Made by a program: the position numbers and the translations under genes. Positions 1-6,972 of a DNA stretch of 12,479 nt are shown here, piece by piece. The stretch comes from Polyangiaceae bacterium. GTDB taxonomy: Bacteria > Myxococcota > Polyangia > Polyangiales > Polyangiaceae. The stretch lies in the NCBI GenBank assembly GCA_025936205.1, contig JAICTU010000265.1:1-12479 (forward strand), read 5' to 3'. Within the stretch, counting starts at the first letter, position 1. Each line of letters starts with the position of its first letter. Under the pieces are notes generated by a model. It was not told the origin of the DNA. It saw only the letters and a program-made list of their open reading frames with translations, and did not search any database.

Positions 1-42
1 CAGCATGCAGCACGACAACATGGGCCGCCTGGATCGGTTCAT
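1..42 (-). CDS. Possible start of a downstream gene, cut by the window edge
   Basis: An ATG at 40-42 on the minus strand opens a frame of 14 codons (MNRSRRPMLSCCML) that runs off the left edge. It begins 40 bases after the stop of the cytochrome-type lipoprotein at 83, in the same direction. A purine-rich AGAAGAGA stretch lies upstream, but too far away for an ideal ribosome binding site. The basic start followed by a hydrophobic stretch would suit a signal peptide, making this a third exported product of the operon. The fragment is too short to assign any family, and it may not be a gene. Confidence 0.25.
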   Translation of the reverse strand, partial: MNRSRRPMLSCCML

Positions 43-82
43 GGATGCGCCGTTTCTCTTCTTCTCAAGTGTCGCACGCCGC

Positions 83-697
83 TCAGGGCGGGAAGCATTG
101 CGCCGACCAGCGCCGGATCAAGTCCACGTCGGCCACGCTGAGACAGTTGGGGTCTCCGGGCTGGCCGTAACAGGTCGGCGGCATGTTGCCACCATTGACG
201 CGCTCCAGGATCGTGCCCTTCAGATTCTGGGCAAAGCCGTACGCTTCGGCCTCGTCGGGCGAGGCCACGTTGTGACCGCCGGAGTAGTCCGTCGCGTGGC
301 AAGGCACGCAGTTGGCGGTCAGGATCGGGTAGATGTTGGCGGCAAAGCTGACGGGGCCGTTGCTGACGACGGGGCCTCCATCGCCGGCATCACCACCAGC
401 GTCGGTGCCCGCGTCCGAGACCACACCGGCATCCAGGAACACCGGCGTGCAGGTGTCCTGCATGCCGGCATCGAGCGCTGAGCTCGAGCCGCCGGTGCCG
501 CCACCGCCGCTGCCGCCCATCGCACCGCCCGTGCCGGCGGCGCCGCCGCCCGCCGACCCGCCACTGCCCGCGGAGGCAGCGGGGGTCTTCGGTGGTACAT
601 TGCTCCCCTCATCGTCCGAGCAGCCGCCCAGAGCAACGAGAGGTGCCAGTAGAATGGCTGCTCCGCCGAGGAAGAGCCCGCTTGCAAGATGCTTCAT
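83..697 (-). CDS. Lipoprotein with C-terminal mono-haem cytochrome c-like domain (downstream paralogue)
   Basis: The protein has 204 residues. I start it at MKHLASGL (ATG 695-697), not at the longer open frame reaching 823, because this places a lipoprotein signal peptide at the N-terminus: hydrophobic core 6-23, then lipobox LGGC with lipidated Cys26. Residues 27-115 form a low-complexity linker (Gly/Ser/Ala, then DAG-type repeats). The C-terminal domain (about 116-204) carries a haem-attachment motif CVPCH (Cys130, Cys133, His134), and Met172 in NMPP is the likely second axial ligand. Cys176, Cys185 and Cys201 are extra cysteines. It follows its paralogue at 730-1395 by 32 bases in one apparent operon. 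An exported electron carrier is the natural inference, but no partner is visible. The ribosome binding site is weak. Haem binding is inferred from the motif only. Confidence 0.8.
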   Translation of the reverse strand: MKHLASGLFLGGAAILLAPLVALGGCSDDEGSNVPPKTPAASAGSGGSAGGGAAGTGGAMGGSGGGGTGGSSSALDAGMQDTCTPVFLDAGVVSDAGTDAGGDAGDGGPVVSNGPVSFAANIYPILTANCVPCHATDYSGGHNVASPDEAEAYGFAQNLKGTILERVNGGNMPPTCYGQPGDPNCLSVADVDLIRRWSAQCFPP

Positions 698-729
698 GGA
701 TCGGTCTCGGAGTCTCAGACGTATGAGCT

Positions 730-1395
730 TCAGGGTTGAGCGCCCTGTGCCAGCCAGGCCTGCAATTGAGCGGCCTCGTCCGCATCGAGGCAAGTTCCAG
801 TACCCAACGCGCCGCGGTTGCAAGAGGGCGGCATGCTGCGCTGGGTGACGGCCTCGGAGATGATCTCCGCCGCGACCCCATTCGCCTGCGTTACGGCGTA
901 AGACGCAGCCTCATTGCCGGCTTGCGCGAAGCGCGGGCGATTGTTCGGGGCATTGGCACCGTGGCAAGTCCCGCAGTTGTCGAGCAGCAACTGGAACACG
1001 TCCGAGAAACCCACGGCATTGGGTGGCGGGGGATTGCCTGGGGGGTTACCGGGCGGAGGATTTCCTTGCGGTGGCCGACCGGCATCCGCGGCGCCAGCAT
1101 CGGCGGGAGCCGGAGCGCCCGCGTCGGCTGCGCCTGCATCGGCAGAACTGCTGCCCGCAGCGGCGCCGTTGTTGCTGCTGACGACCGGCGGAGGCGTCAT
1201 CGCCTCGTTGCCACCGGTCGGCGCCGGCGTGGCAGGAGGAGTGGCCGGAGTGGAGGTGCTCGGCGCCCCCGCCGCACCCGGTAGATTCGGCTGCTGATTC
1301 ATCACCGGGTTCGAGGGGTCGTCGTCACTCGAGCAAGCTGCCAACACCGACACCGCAGCGGCACACGCCGCCAACCAAACATTACGAGAGCGCAT
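730..1395 (-). CDS. Lipoprotein with C-terminal mono-haem cytochrome c-like domain (upstream paralogue)
   Basis: The protein has 221 residues. It starts at MRSRNVW (ATG 1393-1395), fixed by a strong GGAGAA site at 1401-1406 and by the signal peptide that follows: hydrophobic 6-19, lipobox LAAC, lipid Cys21, then SSDDD. Residues 27-128 are a disordered linker rich in Ala, Pro, Thr, DAGA repeats and a Gly-Asn-Pro run (GNPPPGNPPGNPPPP). The C-terminal domain has CGTCH (Cys141, Cys144, His145) for covalent haem and Met188 in SMPP as the likely axial ligand. Cys192 and Cys202 match Cys176 and Cys185 of the downstream protein. The two C-terminal domains align over their whole length, while the linkers do not, so this is a tandem duplication with free linker drift. 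Role inferred: outer-membrane- or periplasm-anchored electron transfer. The true substrate is unknown. Confidence 0.82.
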   Translation of the reverse strand: MRSRNVWLAACAAAVSVLAACSSDDDPSNPVMNQQPNLPGAAGAPSTSTPATPPATPAPTGGNEAMTPPPVVSSNNGAAAGSSSADAGAADAGAPAPADAGAADAGRPPQGNPPPGNPPGNPPPPNAVGFSDVFQLLLDNCGTCHGANAPNNRPRFAQAGNEAASYAVTQANGVAAEIISEAVTQRSMPPSCNRGALGTGTCLDADEAAQLQAWLAQGAQP

Positions 1396-1718
1396 CGAAC
1401 TTCTCCAAGCTGCAGCCGCGGGCTGGGGGTGCAAGGTGCCCCGCCGAATCCGAGGGGACAATTCACGCCCCACGGCAACCTCGCGGCAATGAGTGGCCCT
1501 CCTTGTAGAACGCGGAAGGCGCAGAGCCACGACAAAAATCACATCGCTGGCGCGCGGATCAGTAGTCCGGTGCAACGTCGGTGGGGCACTTCAGGCCCGG
1601 ACCCCGACTGCAGCACCGAACGACCAGCGAGCCTTACACAGGGATAGGAAGATTTCACACCTGAACAGGCTGCGGAGCGAGCTTTCAGGGCGCGGGCGGC
1701 CGCGCTAAGACGCGGATC
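1396..1718. other. Divergent intergenic region
   Basis: These 323 bases separate the minus-strand lipoprotein operon from the plus-strand dehydrogenase, so both promoters should lie here. No convincing sigma-70 pair was found by eye. The visible structure is modest: a CAGCC-GCG-GGCTG hairpin near the lipoprotein start, an imperfect stem of GTCGG(TG)GG at 1577 against CCCCGAC at 1602-1608, and a short CCTG-AA-CAGG palindrome at 1660-1669. Several short open frames cross the region in all directions, but none has a start signal or a recognisable sequence. Confidence 0.5.
1401..1406 (-). promoter_or_regulatory. Ribosome binding site of the upstream cytochrome lipoprotein
   Basis: GGAGAA on the minus strand lies five bases before the ATG at 1393-1395. 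It decides the start of the 221-residue lipoprotein against the longer in-frame opening at 1575. Confidence 0.7.
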
Positions 1719-2567
1719 ATGAGCGACACCAAAAGCGGACTGGCCGAGCGCGTCGGAGTGATCGGTCTCGGGATCATCGGCAGCGTCTGGGCGCAGCACT
1801 ACGAGGCCGCCGGCGTGCTCGCAGGCAGCTGGAACCGGTCGGCAAAGCCCGACGCTCCCCGCCCCAGCCCATCCCCGGCCGTGCTCGCGCGTTCGGCCAC
1901 GGTGTTGCACGTGGTGGTCAGCGATCCGCCCGCGGTGGACGGCGTGCTCGATTCGCTGGAGCAGGAGCTGGGCCCGCGTCATCTGGTGCTGCAGTCCACG
2001 ACCATCGATCCGCGCAGCGCGAGCCGCTTTGCCGAACGCGTGCGAGCGCGCGGCGCCAGCTACATGGAGGCGCCCTTCATGGGCAGCCGGCCCGCGGCCG
2101 AACAGAAAAAAATTGCGTTTCTCAGCGGAGGTGAGCAGGCCCTGGTGCCGCGCGCGCACGCTCTGCTCTCGCTTCTTTCCAGTTCGATCCGCCACGTGGG
2201 CGACGTGCCCAACGCGGCAGGCCTCAAGCTTGCCTTCAACTTGCAGGTGGCGATCCACATGGAGGGCATCTGCGAGAGCTTGAACCTGGCCCGCCAGCTC
2301 GGCGTGGCCGACGAGGATTTTTTCCGCAGCCTGCAGGGCACGGCGCTCTGGTCGGGCTTCCACGCCGCCAAGGAGCCCAAGCTGCGCACCGGCGACTTCG
2401 CCGCGCAATTTTCGGTCAAGAACATGCTCAAGGACATCCGGCTGGCGACCGAGCTCGCGCGCGCCGGCACGACGCCGCTGGGCGTGGCCGTGCGCGATCG
2501 CCTGGCGCAAGCCGATCGCCTCGGCTTCTCCGACCAGGACATGTCGGCTCTGATCCAGTCCCTTTGA
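1719..2567 (+). CDS. NADP-dependent beta-hydroxyacid dehydrogenase, glyoxylate/succinic semialdehyde reductase-like
   Basis: The protein has 282 residues, typical for the 3-hydroxyisobutyrate dehydrogenase superfamily. The N-terminal Rossmann fold shows the dinucleotide loop GLGIIG (Gly16, Gly18, Gly21), and Arg40 in WNRS after the second strand suggests NADP(H). The substrate loop STTID begins at Ser93. EAPFMGSRPAAEQ (117-129) has the GS-xPAE form typical of glyoxylate/succinic semialdehyde reductases (plant GLYR, GLYR1/NP60), not the GG form of 3-hydroxyisobutyrate dehydrogenase. Lys170 in LKLAFN is the expected catalytic lysine, with Asn174. The C-terminal helical domain ends in KDIRLATELA and FSDQDMSALIQSL, both family-like. 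It is the first gene of a plus-strand cluster, 44 bases before the dehydratase. Reduction of a small semialdehyde is likely. The exact substrate is not set by sequence. The ribosome binding site is weak. Confidence 0.85.
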   Translation: MSDTKSGLAERVGVIGLGIIGSVWAQHYEAAGVLAGSWNRSAKPDAPRPSPSPAVLARSATVLHVVVSDPPAVDGVLDSLEQELGPRHLVLQSTTIDPRSASRFAERVRARGASYMEAPFMGSRPAAEQKKIAFLSGGEQALVPRAHALLSLLSSSIRHVGDVPNAAGLKLAFNLQVAIHMEGICESLNLARQLGVADEDFFRSLQGTALWSGFHAAKEPKLRTGDFAAQFSVKNMLKDIRLATELARAGTTPLGVAVRDRLAQADRLGFSDQDMSALIQSL

Positions 2568-2611
2568 CCCCTGTTGACCCCCCAGCTTGATCCCCGAGTG
2601 AGACACGAACG

Positions 2612-3427
2612 ATGCAACTGACGCGACATTCGACCCCGACCGGACCGCGCTGGGCGCGCGACGGCTTCTTCCTCGCCGAGGGCTTCCGCCTCGGCGTGCT
2701 GCTCGAGCTCTCGCCCGATTTCATCGGTCCGTTCCTGGACGGGGTGGCCCGGCAGGAGCCGGCAGTGGGTCCACTGCTCGCGCCGATCGAGAATGACCAG
2801 GAAGTATGGGCGAGCGGCGTGACCTACAAGCGCAGCCGCGAGGCGCGCACCCACGAGTCGACGGTCAAGGACGTCTACGAGAAGGTCTATGTCGCGGAGC
2901 GCCCGGAACTATTTTTCAAGTCGCCGGGCGTGCGCGCGGTCGGTCACGGCATGAACATCCGCGTGCGCCGCGACAGCAGCTGGAACGTGCCGGAGCCGGA
3001 GCTGACGCTGGTCTTGAACCGCGACATGGAGATCGTGGGCTACTGCGCGGGCAACGACGTCTCGTCGCGCGACATCGAGGGCGAAAATCCGCTCTACCTG
3101 CCGCAGGCAAAGGTCTACGACGGCAGCTGCGCCCTCGGTCCCTCGATCATCATGACGCACGAGTCGGCGCTCACGAACGTGCCCATTCGTCTGACGATCT
3201 CCCGTGCCGGCCAAACTGTGTTCGAGGGGGAGACCCGCAGCTCCGAGATGAAGCGATCGCTACGCGATCTGTGCTCGTATCTGGGGCGAGAGCTGAGTTT
3301 CCCCCAGGGTGCATTTCTGATGACGGGCACGGGCATCGTGCCCCCGGACGGCTTCAGCATGCGCGCGGGAGATCTCGTGCGTGTGCAGGTGGCGGACGCA
3401 GTGCTGGAGAACGAGGTGGCGCAGTGA
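2612..3427 (+). CDS. FAH-family 2-keto-3-deoxy-aldonate dehydratase (KdaD/XylX-like)
   Basis: The protein has 271 residues. It carries a C-terminal fumarylacetoacetate-hydrolase fold: EVWASGVTY (64-72), [10 protein letters not shown] (97-106) and GHG (111-113). The metal site is Glu128 and Glu130 in PEPEL plus Asp149 in NDVSSRD, followed by [12 protein letters not shown] (158-169) and TGTGIVPP near the end. From memory, these stretches match the archaeal 2-keto-3-deoxy-D-arabinonate dehydratase (KdaD) much more closely than aromatic-pathway FAH enzymes. Caulobacter XylX is a bacterial relative with the same job. The reaction would be dehydration of a 2-keto-3-deoxy-pentonate to alpha-ketoglutarate semialdehyde, in the cytoplasm and Mg-dependent. 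The next gene encodes the enzyme that would oxidise that product, which supports the assignment. An alternative is another 2-keto acid hydrolase or isomerase of the family. The stop codon overlaps a possible GTG start of the next gene (GTGA). Confidence 0.82.
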   Translation: MQLTRHSTPTGPRWARDGFFLAEGFRLGVLLELSPDFIGPFLDGVARQEPAVGPLLAPIENDQEVWASGVTYKRSREARTHESTVKDVYEKVYVAERPELFFKSPGVRAVGHGMNIRVRRDSSWNVPEPELTLVLNRDMEIVGYCAGNDVSSRDIEGENPLYLPQAKVYDGSCALGPSIIMTHESALTNVPIRLTISRAGQTVFEGETRSSEMKRSLRDLCSYLGRELSFPQGAFLMTGTGIVPPDGFSMRAGDLVRVQVADAVLENEVAQ

Positions 3428-3486
3428 CTCGCGAATCAGGGACTCGGGAATCAGGGACTCGGGAATTGGGAACTCGGGAATCAGGG
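3427..3486 (+). repeat. Four tandem 15-bp repeats at the dehydratase/aldehyde dehydrogenase junction
   Basis: Four head-to-tail units of ACTCGGGAATCAGGG occupy 3427-3441, 3442-3456, 3457-3471 and 3472-3486. Units 2 and 4 are identical, unit 1 has one change (CGC for CGG) and unit 3 has TTGGGA in place of TCAGGG. Each unit is itself built from two heptamer-like parts, GGGACTC and GGGAATC. The array begins in the dehydratase stop codon and ends three bases before the ATG of the next gene. Because 15 is a multiple of three, it is open in the aldehyde dehydrogenase frame and reads TRESG four times (TRELG once). Confidence 0.9.
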
Positions 3487-3489
3487 ACG

Positions 3490-5088
3490 ATGACCAAGCT
3501 GGAACCGATCTGGATCGCGGGACGCTGGCAAGCCGAGTCGGCGCCCGAGGGCGAGCTTCACTCCTACGATCCGCGCACCGGCGCGGCTCTGCCGGCTCGC
3601 TTTCCGATCTCGGGCGACGCCACGTTGCGCGCCGCGGTGCGCGCGGGGCGCGCGGCAGCCGAGGAGTTGCGTGCGGTCGCACCCGAACGCATCGCGCTGT
3701 TTCTGGAGCGCTGCGCCAGCAACCTGGAGGCGCAGCGCGACGCCTTGGTCGATAGCGCGCACGCCGAAACGGGGCTGCCCAAGGAGCCCCGGCTGCGCAA
3801 CGTGGAGCTGCCGCGCACGACCGATCAGCTGCGTCAGGCTGCGGCCGCCGCCCGCAGCCGCAGCTTCTGTGACCCGCAGATCGATACCAAGCTCAACTTG
3901 CGCTCGATGCGCGGTCCGCTGGGCGGGCCCGTGGCGGTGTTCGGCCCCAACAACTTCCCGTTCGCGTTCAACGCGGTGATGGGCGGTGATTTCGCTGCCG
4001 CGCTGGCCGCGGGCAATCCCGTGATCGCCAAGGCACACCCGGGGCACCTGAGCACCACGCGCCTGCTGGCGCAGGCTGCTTCCGAGGCGCTGCAAGCGCT
4101 GGAGCTGCCGGCGGCGAGCGTGCAGCTGATCTACGCTTTGCCCCCCGAGCTGGGACTGGAGCTGGTGGCGCACCCGGATCTGGGAGCGAGCGCGTTCACC
4201 GGGAGTCGACGCGCGGGGCTCGCCCTCAAGGCGGCCGCCGATCGCGCGGGGAGGCCGATCTACCTCGAGCTCTCTGCGATCAATCCCGTCTTCATCCTGC
4301 CGGGCGCGCTGCGCGAGCGTTCGAGCGCCATTGCTCGCGAGCTGGCCACCTCGTGTACGATGGGTGCCGGTCAGTTCTGCACCAAGCCGGGCGTGAGCGT
4401 GCTGCTCGCCGGCGCAGAAGCAGACGCATTTCGCAGCGAGCTCGGCTCGTTGCTGGCGGCGGGCGCGCCAGGAACGCTGCTCGCCGCGCAGGGGGCGGAG
4501 CACATCCAGGCGAGCCTCGCGCTCTGGACGCAGCATGGCGCCCGCCTCGAGCAAGGCGGCAAGCGTGCCGGCGCACCGGGCTTCGGCTTCGAAAACACGC
4601 TGGCCAGCGTCAGCGGCAAGCAGTTTCTGGAGCACACGGAGGCCTTGCAGACCGAGGCCTTCGGCCCCGTGCATCTGCTCGTCACCGCGGAAAACGCCAC
4701 GGAGATGGAAGCCATCGCCATGCGGCTGGAGGGCAGCCTCACCGGCTGCGTCTACAGCCACGCCCAGGGCGAAGACGACGTGCTCTACGATCGCATCGCC
4801 GTGCGTCTGCGTTCGCGTGTCGGCCGGCTCCTGAACGACAAGATGCCGACGGGCGTCGCGGTCTCGGCCGCGATGGCCCACGGTGGCCCCTACCCCGCCA
4901 CCGGCCACTCCGGCTTCACCAGCGTCGGCTTGCCGGCAAGCATCACGCGCTTCACCGCGCTGCACAGCTACGACAACGTGCGCGAACCGCGTCTGCCGCC
5001 GGAGTTGCGCGACGGCAACCCCGGCAAAATCTGGCGCCGCATCGACGGCAGCTATACCCAGGCGGACGTCAGCCCGCGAGCTTCCTGA
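3490..5088 (+). CDS. Alpha-ketoglutarate semialdehyde (2,5-dioxovalerate) dehydrogenase
   Basis: The protein has 532 residues from ATG 3490. It is an aldehyde dehydrogenase of the long ketoglutarate-semialdehyde type (about 525 residues). Visible active-site residues are Asn155 in FGPNNFPFAF, Lys181 in AKAHPGH (cofactor), the FTGSRRAG loop (237-243), Glu260 in YLELSA and the nucleophile Cys297 in GAGQFCTKPG. The AKAHP and NNFPFAF forms are typical of this subgroup, which usually prefers NADP+. It would oxidise alpha-ketoglutarate semialdehyde to alpha-ketoglutarate, the last step after the neighbouring dehydratase. The start is ambiguous. A GTG at 3424, overlapping the dehydratase stop as GTGA, would add 22 residues encoded by the 15-bp repeat. 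I prefer ATG because family homology begins right after it (EPIWIAGRW). The last 20 bases overlap the transketolase gene on the other strand. Confidence 0.88.
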   Translation: MTKLEPIWIAGRWQAESAPEGELHSYDPRTGAALPARFPISGDATLRAAVRAGRAAAEELRAVAPERIALFLERCASNLEAQRDALVDSAHAETGLPKEPRLRNVELPRTTDQLRQAAAAARSRSFCDPQIDTKLNLRSMRGPLGGPVAVFGPNNFPFAFNAVMGGDFAAALAAGNPVIAKAHPGHLSTTRLLAQAASEALQALELPAASVQLIYALPPELGLELVAHPDLGASAFTGSRRAGLALKAAADRAGRPIYLELSAINPVFILPGALRERSSAIARELATSCTMGAGQFCTKPGVSVLLAGAEADAFRSELGSLLAAGAPGTLLAAQGAEHIQASLALWTQHGARLEQGGKRAGAPGFGFENTLASVSGKQFLEHTEALQTEAFGPVHLLVTAENATEMEAIAMRLEGSLTGCVYSHAQGEDDVLYDRIAVRLRSRVGRLLNDKMPTGVAVSAAMAHGGPYPATGHSGFTSVGLPASITRFTALHSYDNVREPRLPPELRDGNPGKIWRRIDGSYTQADVSPRAS

Positions 5089-6958
5089 TCTGGCGCACCA
5101 GGCTCGCGGAGTCGAGCCCCTGTTGCACCACCTGTTCCAATGCTCCGCCGTCGCCGCGCACGTGAGTGCCGGCGCGGCCGAAGCGCGGGTGGAAGCCACG
5201 CTCCGTGAGCCAGGTGCCGTAGCGCAGGCCGAGGCCGGTCTGCACGTTCTGGCTCTCGGCGACCAGCACGAAGCCGCCCTTGCCCACCTGCGCCAGCGCC
5301 GCCTCGTCCACCACGTTCAGGCTGCTCTTGTTGACCAGGCCGACATCGAGCCCGGACTCCTTCAGAGCCGTCACGGCATCCAGCGCCTCGCTCAGCACGT
5401 CGCCATAGCTGACGATCCAGCCGTCGCGCCCGCTGCGCACCACGTCATCGCGCCCCGGTTCGAAGCGATAAGCCCCCGCGTAGCGAGGCTGGCCGTCCTC
5501 GTTCAGGATGTCGGGGAGCGATGAGCGGGGCGAGAACACGAAGCGCAGCCCCGGGTCATGGAACACACGCGCGATCAGCGCCCGCATCTGGTGCTGGTCG
5601 GCGGGGAAATACAGGCGCGTCGGATCGTCCGGACCGAGGCCGTTGTCCGCGAAGAAGTTGTTGATGCCGAAGTGGCAGGTGTTGTCGAGGATCTCCGCCA
5701 CTCCCGCGTGGGAGAAGTGCGCCAGCACGTTGCACTCGTTGAGGCGCGCCATGCTGATCTCGGAGACGATCATCTCCAGGAACGCCGAGAACGTGCCGAA
5801 GATGCCCTGATAGCCCGGTTCGGAGCCGAAGCCCGCGGCCGCAGAGTAGTTGCCTCGCTCCATCACCCCACCCGACACGTAGACGTCCGGGCAGCGCTTG
5901 GCGACGTGCGAGAGCCCGCACGAGCCCGCCAGGTCGCTATCGATCACCAGATTGCGGGCCCGGCTCGCGGGATCGAGCTTTTCCAGCACATCGCACAGCG
6001 CCTCGCCGAACACGCCGCGCACGCTGGCGCGGGTGGCGGAGCTGCCGCGCAGGGCCGGCGCCTTCGCGCCGCCCTTGGCACTCTCCAGCTGACGTACGGC
6101 CTGCTCGTATCCGCGCGCTCGCAGGTACTCGATCGCGGCCGGCACCGGGATCGCGTCGTGGCCCTCGGGACTGCCTTCGATGCCCTTCCCGCCCGGGGCC
6201 ATCGGGCGCTGGCACAAGAGCGCCGCCGGCCCACGATGTGAGACCAGCTCGCGCATGGCGGCGTGCAGGGCCTGCAAGTTCTCCCCGTCGACGCGCTGTA
6301 CTGCCAGGCCGTGGCCGCTCAAGGTCTTTGCCAGGTCGTAGCCGCGCAGGTACTCGCTCGGATGGCCCGAGATGGTGACGTCGTTCTCGTCGATGACCAG
6401 CTTCACGTCGAGCCCGCGTGCCACGGCAAAGCGCGCCGCTTCAGCGCTGTTGCCTTCCTGCTGCGAGCCATCCGAGCCGAACAGAAACACCACCCGCTCC
6501 GGGTGCCGCGCCGCGATCCCGTTGACGTACGGCCACAGATGCCCGAGCCGCCCAGATGAGAAGGTGATGCCCGGCGTGAGACCGCGCTCGGGATGGCCCG
6601 GCAGCTTCCAGTGAGCCTCGCGATAGTGCAGCAACGACTCCGCCGGGAGGTGGCCGTTGAGCACGCTCATCAGGTACTGGATCGCGACGCGGTGCCCGGC
6701 CTCGTCGAAGTAGTCGCGCTGCACGCGCGGGCTGCCGCGCATGAAACCGTCGGCGATCAGCAGCTCCGGCACGATGTCGTAAGCGCCGCCGGTGTGCCCT
6801 CCAAAGCCTCGCGCGTGGGCCAGCCCCGTGAAGAACACGATGGCGTCCCGCGCGAGCTGGATGTTGGCTGCCAGCTGCTCGGCATCCGCCGCGCTCAGGG
6901 GCTGCTCGGGGTTCAACGCCAGGGGCCGGTAGCGGCCCAGATCAATCGGAAAACTCAT
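5069..6958 (-). CDS. Transketolase, divergent single-chain form
   Basis: The protein has 629 residues from ATG 6956-6958, with GGAG ten bases upstream. A TTG two codons earlier is less likely. Order: thiamine-diphosphate-binding domain (about 1-300), pyrimidine-binding domain (about 310-480) and C-terminal domain (about 500-629). Transketolase signs are His55 in GGHTGGAYDI, PGHPE with TPG (120-130) and SSGRLGH. The cofactor motif has GSDGSQQEG (Asp163, Gly164) and Asn192 in ENDVTISG, where usual enzymes have GDG and DNN. Glu367 in VMERGN takes the place of the catalytic Glu of the second domain. The usual DGPTHQ segment is absent; in its place stands NGLGPDDPTRLYFPADQHQ. Fold and cofactor are therefore clear, but the sugar specificity is open. 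It lies downstream of the peroxidase gene on the same strand and converges on the sugar-acid cluster. The gene is complete. Confidence 0.85.
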   Translation of the reverse strand: MSFPIDLGRYRPLALNPEQPLSAADAEQLAANIQLARDAIVFFTGLAHARGFGGHTGGAYDIVPELLIADGFMRGSPRVQRDYFDEAGHRVAIQYLMSVLNGHLPAESLLHYREAHWKLPGHPERGLTPGITFSSGRLGHLWPYVNGIAARHPERVVFLFGSDGSQQEGNSAEAARFAVARGLDVKLVIDENDVTISGHPSEYLRGYDLAKTLSGHGLAVQRVDGENLQALHAAMRELVSHRGPAALLCQRPMAPGGKGIEGSPEGHDAIPVPAAIEYLRARGYEQAVRQLESAKGGAKAPALRGSSATRASVRGVFGEALCDVLEKLDPASRARNLVIDSDLAGSCGLSHVAKRCPDVYVSGGVMERGNYSAAAGFGSEPGYQGIFGTFSAFLEMIVSEISMARLNECNVLAHFSHAGVAEILDNTCHFGINNFFADNGLGPDDPTRLYFPADQHQMRALIARVFHDPGLRFVFSPRSSLPDILNEDGQPRYAGAYRFEPGRDDVVRSGRDGWIVSYGDVLSEALDAVTALKESGLDVGLVNKSSLNVVDEAALAQVGKGGFVLVAESQNVQTGLGLRYGTWLTERGFHPRFGRAGTHVRGDGGALEQVVQQGLDSASLVRQIRKLAG

Positions 6959-6968
6959 ATGCAACAGG

Positions 6969-6972
6969 CTCC
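6969..6972 (-). promoter_or_regulatory. Ribosome binding site of the transketolase gene
   Basis: GGAG on the minus strand, ten bases before the ATG at 6956-6958. It overlaps by one base the inverted repeat at 6972-7018, so a hairpin in the mRNA could limit ribosome access. Confidence 0.5.

Noticed and set aside
1539..2606. A 355-residue open frame antisense to the reductase
   Set aside because: It covers the real dehydrogenase, which has a Rossmann motif and catalytic Lys. The antisense product has no family features.
3427..3486. CRISPR array
   Set aside because: The units are contiguous 15-mers without spacers, so this is a simple tandem repeat.
2806..3489. Upstream extension of the aldehyde dehydrogenase frame inside the dehydratase gene
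   Set aside because: It overlaps a well-supported dehydratase in another frame. Only the part from the GTG at 3424 onward is a reasonable alternative start.
3481..5199. A 572-residue open frame antisense to the aldehyde dehydrogenase
   Set aside because: It is a shadow frame produced by the third-position GC bias of the real gene, with no start signal and no recognisable domain.
6962..6964. TTG as the transketolase start
   Set aside because: It is only four bases from GGAG, while the ATG two codons later has an acceptable distance and a better start codon.
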